From Millisia brevis NBRC 105863 (GTDB lineage: Bacteria; Actinomycetota; Actinomycetes; Mycobacteriales; Mycobacteriaceae): a stretch of DNA of 64,000 nt. Shown here in pieces: positions 1 through 9,888 of this stretch. The notes under the pieces were generated by a model, which saw nothing but the letters and a program-made list of their open reading frames with translations, was not told the DNA's origin and did not search any database. Position numbers and translations under genes: made by a program. The DNA is taken from assembly GCF_001552615.1 (NCBI RefSeq), contig NZ_BCRN01000010.1:124001-188000 (forward strand), read 5' to 3'. The stretch's first letter is position 1. Each line of letters opens with the position of its first letter.

Positions 1-144
1 GATCGCAACCGCCGTGGGCGCGAATGTGGCAACCAGATTGGCACCCGCCAACGTCGCGATAACAACCACGATGTCGATCACCGTCGAGTCGATCCATCGT
101 CGAGACTGTTGAGTCGCTGCGAGCGCACCAGCTTCAGTAGACAT
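1..144 (-). CDS. Membrane protein, N-terminal fragment cut by the window edge
   Basis: An open frame starts at an ATG read leftward from 144 and runs without a stop for 48 codons to the window edge. The product begins with a short polar segment (MSTEAGALAATQQSRRW) followed by a strongly hydrophobic stretch (about residues 19-48), as expected of an inner-membrane protein. Family cannot be assigned from this fragment. It is divergent from citrate synthase, so the roughly 160 bases between them would hold both promoters. Codon use matches the neighbours, which supports it being real, but the fragment is short. Confidence 0.5.
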   Translation of the reverse strand, partial: MSTEAGALAATQQSRRWIDSTVIDIVVVIATLAGANLVATFAPTAVAI

Positions 145-305
145 CGATTGCATAGTAGCCGGCGGAAATGGACACCCGGTGGCCCGAAGATGGCATCACA
201 AGGCACAATCGGAAGGCCATCAGCCCGATAGGCTGCGGCGGAAACGCGCATTTACGACTAGATTTTGGGCAACACATTCACCGCGCTGCCGAGAGGGACA
301 GAACT

Positions 306-1604
<1,299 letters not shown>

Positions 1605-1611
1605 TCTTCTC

Positions 1612-1659
1612 GACACACCACCGGCCGGGCACCCGAAGGTGCCCGGCCGGTGGTGTGTC
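1612..1659 (+). terminator. Hairpin terminator after citrate synthase
   Basis: A perfect 22-base-pair stem (1612-1633 with 1638-1659) closes on a CGAA tetraloop, 8 bases after the gltA stop codon. There is no clear U-tract, as is common in GC-rich actinobacteria. Confidence 0.85.
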
Positions 1660-1819
1660 CGGGCCGTCCCGGTCGAACGAGGCTGCCGGCGGCACGATTC
1701 CGGGCCGGGACCCGTACCGCCCGATTGCGGTCCCGACCGTGCCGACGCATTAGAGTGACGCGCGCAATGCAACGCCGCTGTCGTCTCGGCCGCGGCCCGA
1801 TGCAAGAGGGAGTTGGACA

Positions 1820-2179
1820 ATGACCAAGCCCGAGGTCGATGCACCGGTGGGCCCCGCCCCCGCGCAGCTCGAAATTCTCGATCTGGTCGAGGGAGACGGC
1901 CCGGAAGCCGTGCCCGGAGCCACCGTCGAGGTGCACTACGTCGGCGTCGAATACGACACCGGCGAGGAGTTCGACTCGTCCTGGAACCGCGGCGAGTCGA
2001 TCACGTTCCCGCTGCGCGGCCTGATTCAGGGCTGGCAGGAGGGCATCCCGGGAATGAAGGTCGGCGGACGTCGCCGCCTGACCATCCCGCCGGAGCTCGC
2101 CTACGGACCCGCGGGCGCCGGACATCACCTGTCCGGCAAGACCCTGGTCTTCGTGATCGATCTGCTCGCGACCAACTGA
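1820..2179 (+). CDS. FKBP-type peptidyl-prolyl cis-trans isomerase
   Basis: Catalyses cis-trans isomerisation of X-Pro bonds, helping proteins fold. The 119-residue product is a single FKBP domain: VEVHYVG near residue 35, the GEEFDSSW segment, the LIQGWQEGIPGM loop that lines the active site, GGRRRLTIPPELAYG, and a final LVFVIDLL strand. There is no signal peptide, so it is probably cytoplasmic. The ATG at 1820 follows GAGGGAG at suitable spacing. It stands alone between the gltA terminator and a convergent acyl-CoA synthetase. The partner proteins are unknown. Confidence 0.95.
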   Translation: MTKPEVDAPVGPAPAQLEILDLVEGDGPEAVPGATVEVHYVGVEYDTGEEFDSSWNRGESITFPLRGLIQGWQEGIPGMKVGGRRRLTIPPELAYGPAGAGHHLSGKTLVFVIDLLATN

Positions 2180-2196
2180 CGGTCGCGGTCGGGGGA

Positions 2197-2219
2197 GCCG
2201 GGCCCGCATCGGGCCCGGC
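2197..2219. terminator. Bidirectional hairpin between convergent genes
   Basis: A 10-base-pair GC stem (2197-2206 with 2210-2219) with a three-base CAT loop lies in the 51-base gap between the convergent isomerase and acyl-CoA synthetase genes, so it can serve both. Confidence 0.75.
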
Positions 2220-2230
2220 ATCGCCCCGAC

Positions 2231-4117
2231 TCAGGAATCGAGCAACTGGTCGCGCAGCGCGTCGAGCACGGCCGGGTCCTCGATGGTCGACGGCACCGCG
2301 TACTGCTCGCCGTCGATCATCTGCCGCATCGTCTTGCGCAGCAGTTTGCCGGAGCGGGTCTTCGGCAGCGCCTGCACCACGGTGACGTCCTTGAACGTCG
2401 CCACCGCGCCGATCTGATCGCGCACCATCGTGACCAGCTCCTTGCGCAGCTGATCCTCGGTGATGTCCGTACCGGCCTTGAGAACGACGTAGCCGCTGGG
2501 CTTCTGGCCCTTGAGCGCGTCGTGGATGCCGATGACGGCGCACTCTGCCACCGCGGGATGCGATCCGACGACCGCCTCGATCGCGCCGCTCGACAGGCGG
2601 TGTCCGGCAACGTTGATCACGTCGTCGGTGCGGCCGATCACCGTCAGGTAGCCGTCCTCGTCGAGGATGCCGGCGTCACCGGTCAGGTAGGCGCCGGGGA
2701 AGGCCGACAGGTACGACGAGATGTACCGGTCCCGATCGCCCCAGAGCCCGGCGAGGGTTCCCGGCGGGAGCGGCAGATCGATGATGATGCTGCCCTCCTG
2801 CCCGGCGGGGACGTCGACACCCATCCCGTCGACCACGCGCACCCGATAGCCGGGCACCGGCACGGTCGGCGAGCCCGACTTGATCGGCATCGGTTCGAGC
2901 CCACGCAGATTCGCGCAGATCGCCCAGCCGGTCTCGGTCTGCCACCAATGGTCGATCACCGGGCGCTGCAGGATCTCGCTGGCCCACTCGTAGGTGGCCG
3001 GGTCGAGTCGTTCGCCGGCCGCGAAGAGGGTCGTCAGGCTCGAAATGTCGTACTTGGAAAGGAATTCCGCGTCGGGATCGACCTTGCGGATCGCGCGCAG
3101 CGCGGTCGGGGCGGTGAACATCGCCTTGACGCCGTACTGCGAGATCACCCGCCAGAACGCGCCGGCGTCCGGGGTGCCGACCGGCTTGCCTTCGTAGACA
3201 ACGGTTGTGGCGCCGACCAGCAGCGGGCCGTAGACGATATAGGAGTGGCCGACCACCCAGCCGACGTCCGAGGCGGTCCACATGACGTCGCCGGGCCCGA
3301 TGTCGTAGATGTTTTTCATCGACCACGTCAGCGCGACCGCGTGGCCGCCGTTGTCGCGGATGACGCCCTTCGGCTTACCGGTGGTGCCCGAGGTGTAGAG
3401 GATGTACAGCGGATCGGTGGCGGCGACGATCACCGGATCGGCGGGCTGCGCGCCGGCGATCTCGGTCGCCCAGTCGAGCCAGCCGAAGTCGGCGGCCGAG
3501 CCGGGGATCTGCTCGCGATCGACGACGATCACCGTCTCGGGGCGTACTTCCGACTGCTCGATCGCCGAGGCGACGATCGGGAGGTATTCGATGACGCGGC
3601 CGGGCTCGAGGCCACCGGAGGCGGTGATGATCGCGACCGGCGCGGCGTCGTCGATGCGGGCGGCGAGTTCCTTGGCGGCAAATCCGCCGAAGACCACCGA
3701 GTGCACGGCGCCGATGCGCGCGCAGGCGAGCATCGCGATCAGTGCCTCGGGGATCATCGGCAGGTAGATGACCACCCGGTCGCCGGCGGTGACGCCCTGC
3801 GCGGCCAGCACGCCGGCGAAGCGGGCGACCAGGTCGAGCAGCTCGCTGTAGGTGAAGGTCTTCGACGTGCCGGTCATCGCGGAATCGGCGATCACCGCGA
3901 CCCGGTCGCCGTTGCCGGCCTCGACGTGGCGGTCGAGCGCGTTGACCGAGGTGTTCAGTCGGCCGTCGGGAAACCAGCGGTAGACCGGGGCGTCGGAGTC
4001 GTCGAGCGCCCGCGTGGGAAAGTGCTCCCAGGTGACCGCTTCCGCCGCACTGAGCCAGAATGCTTCGGGATCGGTGGCTGCTTGGTCGAAGGCCGTGCGA
4101 TAGGCGCCGGTAGTCAT
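2231..4117 (-). CDS. prpE: PrpE-like propionyl-CoA/acyl-CoA synthetase
   Basis: AMP-forming ligase predicted to convert propionate (or another short-chain acid) plus ATP and CoA into the acyl-CoA. The 628-residue product has the short N-terminal synthetase domain (YRTAF..DPEAFW), the PrpE-like AVHSVVFGGFAAKEL block, the adenylate signature TSGTTGKPKG near residue 245, and the C-terminal TRSGKLLRK motif near 589 whose Lys is the regulatory acylation site. The late ending with AVPSTIEDPAVLD is more typical of PrpE than of acetyl-CoA synthetase. The ATG at 4117 opens the gene, divergent from an aldo/keto reductase. Substrate preference between propionate and acetate is inferred from resemblance only. 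Confidence 0.88.
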   Translation of the reverse strand: MTTGAYRTAFDQAATDPEAFWLSAAEAVTWEHFPTRALDDSDAPVYRWFPDGRLNTSVNALDRHVEAGNGDRVAVIADSAMTGTSKTFTYSELLDLVARFAGVLAAQGVTAGDRVVIYLPMIPEALIAMLACARIGAVHSVVFGGFAAKELAARIDDAAPVAIITASGGLEPGRVIEYLPIVASAIEQSEVRPETVIVVDREQIPGSAADFGWLDWATEIAGAQPADPVIVAATDPLYILYTSGTTGKPKGVIRDNGGHAVALTWSMKNIYDIGPGDVMWTASDVGWVVGHSYIVYGPLLVGATTVVYEGKPVGTPDAGAFWRVISQYGVKAMFTAPTALRAIRKVDPDAEFLSKYDISSLTTLFAAGERLDPATYEWASEILQRPVIDHWWQTETGWAICANLRGLEPMPIKSGSPTVPVPGYRVRVVDGMGVDVPAGQEGSIIIDLPLPPGTLAGLWGDRDRYISSYLSAFPGAYLTGDAGILDEDGYLTVIGRTDDVINVAGHRLSSGAIEAVVGSHPAVAECAVIGIHDALKGQKPSGYVVLKAGTDITEDQLRKELVTMVRDQIGAVATFKDVTVVQALPKTRSGKLLRKTMRQMIDGEQYAVPSTIEDPAVLDALRDQLLDS

Positions 4118-4317
4118 GTCTCAATTACACCAAGTCGACGGACGTGTCATGCGCTTCTGGCCGGAAACGGTCCGATCGGCCGGCGCATATGTGCCCGACC
4201 GAGCGGTGGCGGTCCCGCAGGTTTCGCATCTCCCCGCCGTCGCTGGGAATGGCAAGCGTTCGCGGGTGTGATGGTCGCATCGGAACATCGACGTATCGGC
4301 CGGTGTTGCCCACGGAT

Positions 4318-5160
4318 ATGACAGCCATCGATACCTCGGTAACCCCGCCCGTCGTCACCCTGAACGACGGCGTTCGCATCCCGCAGCTCGGCTTCGGCGT
4401 CTGGCAGGTGCCGGACGACCAGGCGCAGCCGGCCGTCGAGACGGCGCTGCGGGACGGTTACCGCAATATCGACACCGCGCGGATCTACGGCAACGAGGTC
4501 GGCGTCGGCCGCGCGATCGCCGGGTCGGGGATCGCCCGCGACGAATTGTTCGTCACCACCAAGCTGTGGAACGACGACCAGGGGTACGACTCGACGCTGA
4601 AGGCCTTCGACGCCTCGCTCGAACGCCTCGGCCTGGACTATCTCGACCTGTACCTCATCCACTGGCAGCAGGTCGACCGCGGCGCCTACCTCGACACCTT
4701 CCGCGCCTTTCAGAAGCTGCAGGCCGACGGTCGGGTCCGCTCGATCGGCGTGTCCAACTTCACCCAGCCGACGCTGACCACGTTGATCGACACCCTCGGG
4801 CAGGTGCCGTCGATCAACCAGATCGAGGTGCACCCGTACTTCCAGCAGCGCGCGCTGCACGCCTTCGACGTCGAGCACGGCATCGTCACCGAGGCGTGGA
4901 GCCCGCTCGGTTCCGGGGCGGTCCTCGGCGACCCGGCGATCGGCGCGATCGCCGCCGAGTTGGGCGTCAGCCCCGCGCAGGTCATCCTGCGCTGGGATAT
5001 CCAGAAGGGCTTCGTGACGATCCCGAAGTCGGTCACCCCGGAGCGGATCGCCCAGAACTTCGACATCTTCGGCTTCGAGCTGTCCGAGGAGCAGATCGCG
5101 CGCATCGACGGGCTCGACCGGGCGGACGGCCGCACCGGCCCGAATCCCGACACCTTCTGA
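4318..5160 (+). CDS. Aldo/keto reductase (2,5-diketo-D-gluconate reductase type)
   Basis: NADPH-dependent reductase of carbonyl substrates with an (alpha/beta)8 barrel. The 280-residue protein has the complete AKR tetrad: Asp52 and Tyr57 in DTARIYGNE, Lys82 in TTKLWND, and His115 in LIHWQQ. It also has the IPKSVTPERIAQNFDIF cofactor-binding motif near the C-terminus. These put it with the DkgA/YvgN-like enzymes. The frame is open upstream to 4144, but only the product from ATG 4318 (MTAIDTSVTPPVVTLNDG) matches the family start. The physiological substrate is not evident. It has its own promoter region facing the acyl-CoA synthetase. Confidence 0.93.
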   Translation: MTAIDTSVTPPVVTLNDGVRIPQLGFGVWQVPDDQAQPAVETALRDGYRNIDTARIYGNEVGVGRAIAGSGIARDELFVTTKLWNDDQGYDSTLKAFDASLERLGLDYLDLYLIHWQQVDRGAYLDTFRAFQKLQADGRVRSIGVSNFTQPTLTTLIDTLGQVPSINQIEVHPYFQQRALHAFDVEHGIVTEAWSPLGSGAVLGDPAIGAIAAELGVSPAQVILRWDIQKGFVTIPKSVTPERIAQNFDIFGFELSEEQIARIDGLDRADGRTGPNPDTF

Positions 5161-5194
5161 TCGGAACCGACCGATAGCGACCCTCCGGGATCCC

Positions 5195-5218
5195 CGGTCG
5201 CGGTCGCGGTCGCGGTCG
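5195..5218. repeat. Hexamer tandem repeat (CGGTCG)x4
   Basis: Four perfect copies of CGGTCG in the gap between two convergent genes. It could be a slippage-prone site; no coding effect is visible. Confidence 0.8.
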
Positions 5219-5245
5219 CGGGCGCCGGGTGGTCCGACGGTCCGC

Positions 5246-5626
5246 TCAGGTGCCCGCGTCGACGATGCGGCAGGGGATCTCGGTGTTTTCGCTGACGTAC
5301 CAACCGGCGCAGATGCGGTGGTAGCCGTCGGCGATCTGGGCGTCCACGCCCCGGCCGAGGTCCCCGCGGACCACCAGCACGGGAGAGAGCGGCTCGCCGT
5401 GATGGACCTTGGCCAGGTCGGCGGCCACGGCCGGGTTGTCCATCTCCAGCAGCGTCAGGCGGGTGGCGCGCAGGAGGTCCTTCGCCTTCTTGCGCACCGT
5501 GGGCGCGGTGCGCAGTGCCGCGACGATCGCGCGGACGTGATCCGGTGTGGCGATCAGTTCGAGATAGTCTGCGGCGGCCGGAAAGTCGTGTTCGTCCGGC
5601 TCGTCCTTCCAGATGGGGTGAGGCAT
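5246..5626 (-). CDS. Conserved hypothetical protein with ParB/Srx-like motif
   Basis: A 126-residue soluble protein without signal peptide or membrane segment. The C-terminal half has VLVVRGDLGRG followed by IADGYHRICAGWYV. This resembles the DGxHR core of ParB/sulfiredoxin-like nucleotide-binding folds, though the rest of that domain is not convincing. The N-terminal half is helical with an AIVAALRTAPTVRKKAKDLLRATRL segment. It starts at ATG 5626 and faces the aldo/keto reductase. The coding potential looks good, but I cannot assign a function. Confidence 0.7.
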   Translation of the reverse strand: MPHPIWKDEPDEHDFPAAADYLELIATPDHVRAIVAALRTAPTVRKKAKDLLRATRLTLLEMDNPAVAADLAKVHHGEPLSPVLVVRGDLGRGVDAQIADGYHRICAGWYVSENTEIPCRIVDAGT

Positions 5627-5754
5627 CGCTCCATCGTGCTCCTTCGGGCGGTCGTCGCGTCGCCGGAGCGCTGTTGCCGGACCCCGGGCGACCGATATGT
5701 CGCGTTCTGCCGAAAGTGACCGCGGTCGACATCACAAGGGGCCGACGTCGACGC

Positions 5755-5773
5755 TTAGCCAAGGCTCGCCTAT
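5755..5773 (+). promoter_or_regulatory. IdeR/DtxR-type iron box
   Basis: TTAGCCAAGGCTCGCCTAT matches 13 of 19 positions of the mycobacterial iron-box consensus as I recall it, including TTAG, AAGGCT and GCCTA. It lies 131 bases upstream of the siderophore-binding lipoprotein. Iron-loaded IdeR/DtxR bound here would repress the importer when iron is sufficient. Confidence 0.75.
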
Positions 5774-5904
5774 AGTCGTTCAGCGATGCATGGTTAACGC
5801 ATCGTAAAGCTCCAACCAACCGGTTGCCGGGAACCCCCGCGTGTCGCTGCTGCGCGACCGGAGCGATTCGTTGCGCGACAAGGCTATTCGGGAGGAACAT
5901 TCAT

Positions 5905-6882
5905 ATGCGTGGAATCGGTCGTTATCCAGCGGTGGCGCTGCTCGCGGCGTCGGCGTTGGTGCTCGGAGCCTGTAGCTCGAGCGGTACCGACAGCTCCGCC
6001 TCCGGGTCGGAGACGATCGAGGTCGAGGACAACTTCGGCACCCAGACGGTGACGGTCCCGCCGACTTCGGTTGTCGCGACGGACAACCGCACCTTCGAGA
6101 CGCTCGACAGCTGGGGTATCCCGCTGACCGCGGCCGCCGTCGCGCTGATGCCGGACACGATCGGCTACGTCAACGACGACTCGATCGTCGACATCGGCAA
6201 CCACAACGAGCCCGATCTCGAGGCGATCGTCGCCGCCGATCCCGACCTGGTGATCAACGGCCAGCGCTTCCAGCAGTACCGCAGCGACATCGTCTCGCTG
6301 GTCCCCGACGCCGCCGTGGTCGAGCTCGACCCGCGCGAGGGTGAGCCCTTCGACCAGGAGCTCAAGCGTCAGGTGACCGTCCTGGGCCAGATCTTCGACC
6401 GCGAGTCGGAGGCCACCGAGCTCGGCGACAACCTCGACGAGCAGATCGAGCGCGCCCGCGCCGCCTACGACCCGTCCCAGACCGTCCTGGCGATCAACGT
6501 CTCCGGCGGCGAGATCGGCTACCTGGCACCGGGAGTCGGCCGCACCCTCGGACCGGTCTACGACATCCTGGACCTGACCCCGGCCGTGCAGGTCGACGGC
6601 GCCACCGAGGATCACCAGGGCGACGACATCTCGGTCGAGGCGATCGCCGCCTCCAACCCGGACTGGATTCTCGTGCTCGACCGCGACGCCCCGCTCGCCG
6701 GTGAGGATTCCGCCCCGGCCGCCGAGGTGATCACCGGTTCGCAGGCGCTCGCCAACGTCACCGCCGTGCGCGAGGGCAACATCGTCTACCTGCCCGCGGA
6801 CACCTACACCAACGAGGGCATCCAGACCTACACCGAGTTCTTCGGCTCCTTCGCCGACGCGCTCGAGGGCTCGCAGGCCTGA
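5905..6882 (+). CDS. Iron-siderophore ABC transporter substrate-binding lipoprotein
   Basis: Captures a ferric siderophore outside the membrane and passes it to the permease. The 325-residue product has a lipoprotein signal (LVLGAC, lipidated Cys23) and a class III periplasmic-binding fold. The N-terminal segment IEVEDNFGTQTVTVPPTSVV is typical of the YclQ/CeuE/FatB branch, which handles catecholate or petrobactin-like siderophores. The ATG at 5905 is preceded by GGAGG at 5891. It opens a four-gene cluster with two permeases and an ATPase, under the iron box upstream. The precise siderophore is inferred only from subfamily resemblance. Confidence 0.92.
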   Translation: MRGIGRYPAVALLAASALVLGACSSSGTDSSASGSETIEVEDNFGTQTVTVPPTSVVATDNRTFETLDSWGIPLTAAAVALMPDTIGYVNDDSIVDIGNHNEPDLEAIVAADPDLVINGQRFQQYRSDIVSLVPDAAVVELDPREGEPFDQELKRQVTVLGQIFDRESEATELGDNLDEQIERARAAYDPSQTVLAINVSGGEIGYLAPGVGRTLGPVYDILDLTPAVQVDGATEDHQGDDISVEAIAASNPDWILVLDRDAPLAGEDSAPAAEVITGSQALANVTAVREGNIVYLPADTYTNEGIQTYTEFFGSFADALEGSQA

Positions 6883-7006
6883 TCGGGCCGCTCGACCCAC
6901 AGCCGCCCGGCGACGGGACCGCACCCGCGGTTCCGTCGCCGACGGCCGTTCCACCACCCCCGCCGCGGCCGACCTCGCACCGCCCCGACTTCCACAGGAC
7001 GCCACG

Positions 7007-8056
7007 ATGACCGCACCCCCCGACGCACGTCGGTCCGGGGATCCCGACGAAGGTCGGCCCGGGGATGCCGACCCGGTTCGGCCCGGCGAAGGTGCCCGCC
7101 GGTCGAAGGGGCGGTTGTTCGACCCCAAACTGCTGATCGGGATCCTGCTGGTGGCCGCGCTGCTGGTGCTCTCCTTGTTCACCGGCGTCTACGACATCTT
7201 CGGGGCCGAGGACGGCGCCGAGATGTTCGCGATCACCCGCATTCCACGCACGGTCGCCCTGGTCCTGGCCGGGGCGGCGATGGCGATGTGCGGGCTGATC
7301 ATGCAGTTGCTCACCCAGAATCGCTTCGTCGAGCCGACGACCACCGGTACCACCGAGTGGGCCGGACTCGGCCTGCTGCTGGTGATGATCCTGATGCCAC
7401 AGCCGACCATCATGGAACGGATGATCGGCGCGGTGATCGCCGCGTTCATCGGCACGATGGTCTTCTTCCTGGTCCTGCGGCGGGTATCGCTGCGTTCGTC
7501 GCTGATCGTGCCGATCATCGGCATCATGCTCGGCGCGGTCATCGGCTCGATCTCGACGTTCATCGCATTGCAGACCGACATGCTGCAGAACCTCGGCGTC
7601 TGGTTCGCCGGCAGTTTCACCTCGGTGCTGCGCGGCCAGTACGAGGTGCTGTGGATCGTCGCGCTGGTCGTCCTGGTGGTCTTCTTCGTCGCCGACCGCT
7701 TCACCGTCGCCGGACTGGGCGAGGACATCTCGACCAATGTCGGACTCAACTACAACCGGATCATCCTGCTCGGCACCGCGCTGATCGCGATCGCCACCGG
7801 CGTGGTCACCGTCGTCGTCGGCAACCTGCCCTTCCTGGGCCTGATCGTGCCGAACATCGTGTCGATGGTGCGCGGCGACGATCTGCGCAGCAACCTGCCG
7901 TGGGTCTGCCTGCTCGGCATCGCGATCGTCACCGTCTGCGACCTGATCGGCCGCACGATCATCGCGCCCTTCGAGGTGCCTGTATCCCTGGTACTCGGCG
8001 TCCTGGGCGCCGCGGTGTTCATCTTCCTTCTCCTGAGGCAGCGGCGTCGTGTCTGA
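7007..8056 (+). CDS. Iron-siderophore ABC transporter permease (FecCD family), first
   Basis: Integral-membrane half of the siderophore importer. The 349 residues comprise a Gly/Asp/Pro/Arg-rich cytoplasmic leader (about residues 1-40) and then roughly nine transmembrane segments. The FecCD motifs include RIPRTVALVLAGAAMAMCGLIMQ near 80 and the coupling segment VGNLPFLGLIVPNIVSMVRGDD near 270. It resembles the YclN/CeuB half. It follows the binding protein by 124 bases and overlaps the second permease by 8 bases, indicating co-translation. The charged leader is longer than usual. Confidence 0.92.
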   Translation: MTAPPDARRSGDPDEGRPGDADPVRPGEGARRSKGRLFDPKLLIGILLVAALLVLSLFTGVYDIFGAEDGAEMFAITRIPRTVALVLAGAAMAMCGLIMQLLTQNRFVEPTTTGTTEWAGLGLLLVMILMPQPTIMERMIGAVIAAFIGTMVFFLVLRRVSLRSSLIVPIIGIMLGAVIGSISTFIALQTDMLQNLGVWFAGSFTSVLRGQYEVLWIVALVVLVVFFVADRFTVAGLGEDISTNVGLNYNRIILLGTALIAIATGVVTVVVGNLPFLGLIVPNIVSMVRGDDLRSNLPWVCLLGIAIVTVCDLIGRTIIAPFEVPVSLVLGVLGAAVFIFLLLRQRRRV

Positions 8057-9089
8057 ATCCGTCGCGGCGCGCGTGACGCCGCAACCCGAACGTTCGTCCG
8101 GCCCGCTGCCCGATGCGCGGTCGCGACGACGCTATCGAATCGCGCTGGCCGTGCTGATCGTGCTCGCGGTCATCTTCGCCATCGGCTTCCTCACCTGGAA
8201 CAACCCGGCGCCCTTCGGCACCGCCGGTTTCTGGCGGATCGCCGAGTTGCGGGTGAACAGTCTGATCGTGATGGTCGTGGTCGCGATCTGCCAGGCGATC
8301 GCGACGGTCAGCTTCCAGACCGTCACCAACAACCGCATCATCACCCCGTCGATCATGGGTTTCGAATCGCTGTACGTGGCGGTACAGACCTCCGCGGTCT
8401 ACTTCCTCGGCGCGGCGGGGATCGTCATGCTTCAGGGCCGCGTCCAGTTCGTCCTGCAATTGGTGCTGATGGTCGGCCTCGCGGTGGCGCTCTACGGGTG
8501 GTTGCTGTCCGGCAAGTACGCCAACCTGCAGGTGATGCTGCTGATCGGCATCATCATCGGCGGCGGCCTGGCGGCGGTATCGAACTTCATGCAGCGCCTG
8601 CTGACGCCGAGCGAGTTCGACATCCTGCAGGCCCGCCTGTTCGGGTCGGTGTCGAATGCCGACTTTGGCTATCTGCCGATCGCGATCCCGCTCTGTCTGG
8701 TGGCCGCGAGCCTGCTGTGGATGCGCACCCGGCGGCTCAACGTGCTGGCCCTCGGCCGGGATATGACCACCGGCCTGGGCATGGACCACCGCCGCGAACT
8801 GATGCAGGTGCTCTTCCTGGTCGCCGTCCTGATGGCGGTGTCCACCGCGCTCGTCGGCCCGATGACCTTCTTCGGCTTCCTCGTCGCGACCCTGGCCTAC
8901 CAGTTCGCCGACACCTACGACCACCGCCGAATCTTCCCGATCGCCGTGCTGTCGGCGTTCGTGGTGCTCGTCGGTGCCTACGTGATCCTGCGCAATATCT
9001 TCTACGCCGCGGGAGCGCCGTCCATCATCATCGAGCTGATCGGTGGCTCGGTATTCCTGCTCGTGATTCTCCGAAAGGGGCGGCTGTGA
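8049..9089 (+). CDS. Iron-siderophore ABC transporter permease (FecCD family), second
   Basis: Second membrane subunit, expected to form a heterodimer with the preceding permease. It has 346 residues with a short basic N-terminus and about nine hydrophobic segments. The segment TNNRIITPSIMGFESLYV and the coupling region VGPMTFFGFLVATLAYQ near 275 match the YclO/CeuC half of the family. Its start overlaps the first permease by 8 bases and its end overlaps the ATPase start codon by 4 bases (GTGA), so the three membrane-complex genes are translationally coupled. Confidence 0.92.
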   Translation: MSESVAARVTPQPERSSGPLPDARSRRRYRIALAVLIVLAVIFAIGFLTWNNPAPFGTAGFWRIAELRVNSLIVMVVVAICQAIATVSFQTVTNNRIITPSIMGFESLYVAVQTSAVYFLGAAGIVMLQGRVQFVLQLVLMVGLAVALYGWLLSGKYANLQVMLLIGIIIGGGLAAVSNFMQRLLTPSEFDILQARLFGSVSNADFGYLPIAIPLCLVAASLLWMRTRRLNVLALGRDMTTGLGMDHRRELMQVLFLVAVLMAVSTALVGPMTFFGFLVATLAYQFADTYDHRRIFPIAVLSAFVVLVGAYVILRNIFYAAGAPSIIIELIGGSVFLLVILRKGRL

Positions 9090-9841
9090 TCTCCCTGACC
9101 GATGTGCAGAAGCGGTACAGCGACGAGGTCGCCATCGGGCCGGTCGATCTGCAGATCCCCGCCGGCGGAATCACCACCCTGATCGGGCCCAACGGCGCCG
9201 GCAAGTCGACCCTGCTGACCATGATCGGTCGACTGCTGGGCCTCGACGAGGGCACGATCACCATCGCCGGCTACGACGTGTCGAGCACCCCGTCGAAGGA
9301 TCTGGCGAAGATCGTCTCGATCCTGCGGCAGGAGAACTCGTTCATCACCCGGCTGACCGTCCGTCAGCTCGTCGGCTTCGGTCGCTTCCCGTACAACAAG
9401 GGCCGGTTGACCGTCGAGGACGAGAAGGTGATCAGCCGGGCGATCGATTTCCTCGAGTTGACCGACCTCGAGGGGCGATACCTCGACCAGCTCTCCGGCG
9501 GCCAGCGCCAGCGCGCCTACGTCGCGATGGTGCTCTCCCAGGACACCGAGTTCGTGCTGCTCGACGAGCCGCTGAACAACCTGGACATGAAGCACTCGGT
9601 GCAGATGATGAAGCACCTGTCGCGGGCGGCGGACGAGTTGGGGCGCACGATCGTCACCGTGCTGCACGACATCAACTTCGCCGGGCGCTACTCCGACTAC
9701 ATATGCGCGGTCAAGGAGGGCAAGGTCGTCGAATTCGGCACGCCGGCGGAGATCATGGACGGCGACGTGCTCACCCGGGTCTTCGACACCCCGGTCAAGG
9801 TGATCGACGGCCCCGACGGCCCGCTCGCCGTCTACTACTGA
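9086..9841 (+). CDS. Iron-siderophore ABC transporter ATPase
   Basis: Cytoplasmic ATPase that powers ferric-siderophore import. The 251-residue product has Walker A GPNGAGKST at residues 34-42, the signature LSGGQRQR near 136, Walker B FVLLDEP near 157 and the switch His in VLHDINFA. The start ISLTDVQKRY resembles YclP/CeuD/VctC. The GTG at 9086 overlaps the permease stop codon; the frame is open further upstream but only as an out-of-frame shadow of the permease. A GC hairpin follows the stop codon, ending the cluster. Confidence 0.94.
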   Translation: MISLTDVQKRYSDEVAIGPVDLQIPAGGITTLIGPNGAGKSTLLTMIGRLLGLDEGTITIAGYDVSSTPSKDLAKIVSILRQENSFITRLTVRQLVGFGRFPYNKGRLTVEDEKVISRAIDFLELTDLEGRYLDQLSGGQRQRAYVAMVLSQDTEFVLLDEPLNNLDMKHSVQMMKHLSRAADELGRTIVTVLHDINFAGRYSDYICAVKEGKVVEFGTPAEIMDGDVLTRVFDTPVKVIDGPDGPLAVYY

Positions 9842-9860
9842 CCGGCCGCTGATCGACCAC

Positions 9861-9887
9861 CGGCCCGGCGGTCTCGGTGCCGGGCCG
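9861..9887 (+). terminator. Hairpin terminator after siderophore cluster
   Basis: A 9-base-pair stem (9861-9869 with 9879-9887) with a 9-base loop lies between the importer ATPase and the convergent monooxygenase gene. Confidence 0.7.
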
Positions 9888-9888
9888 C

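Noticed and set aside
5195-5218. (CGGTCG)x4 as a CRISPR-like or regulatory repeat
   Set aside because: It is a simple 6-base tandem without spacers, between convergent genes, so slippage is the simpler explanation.
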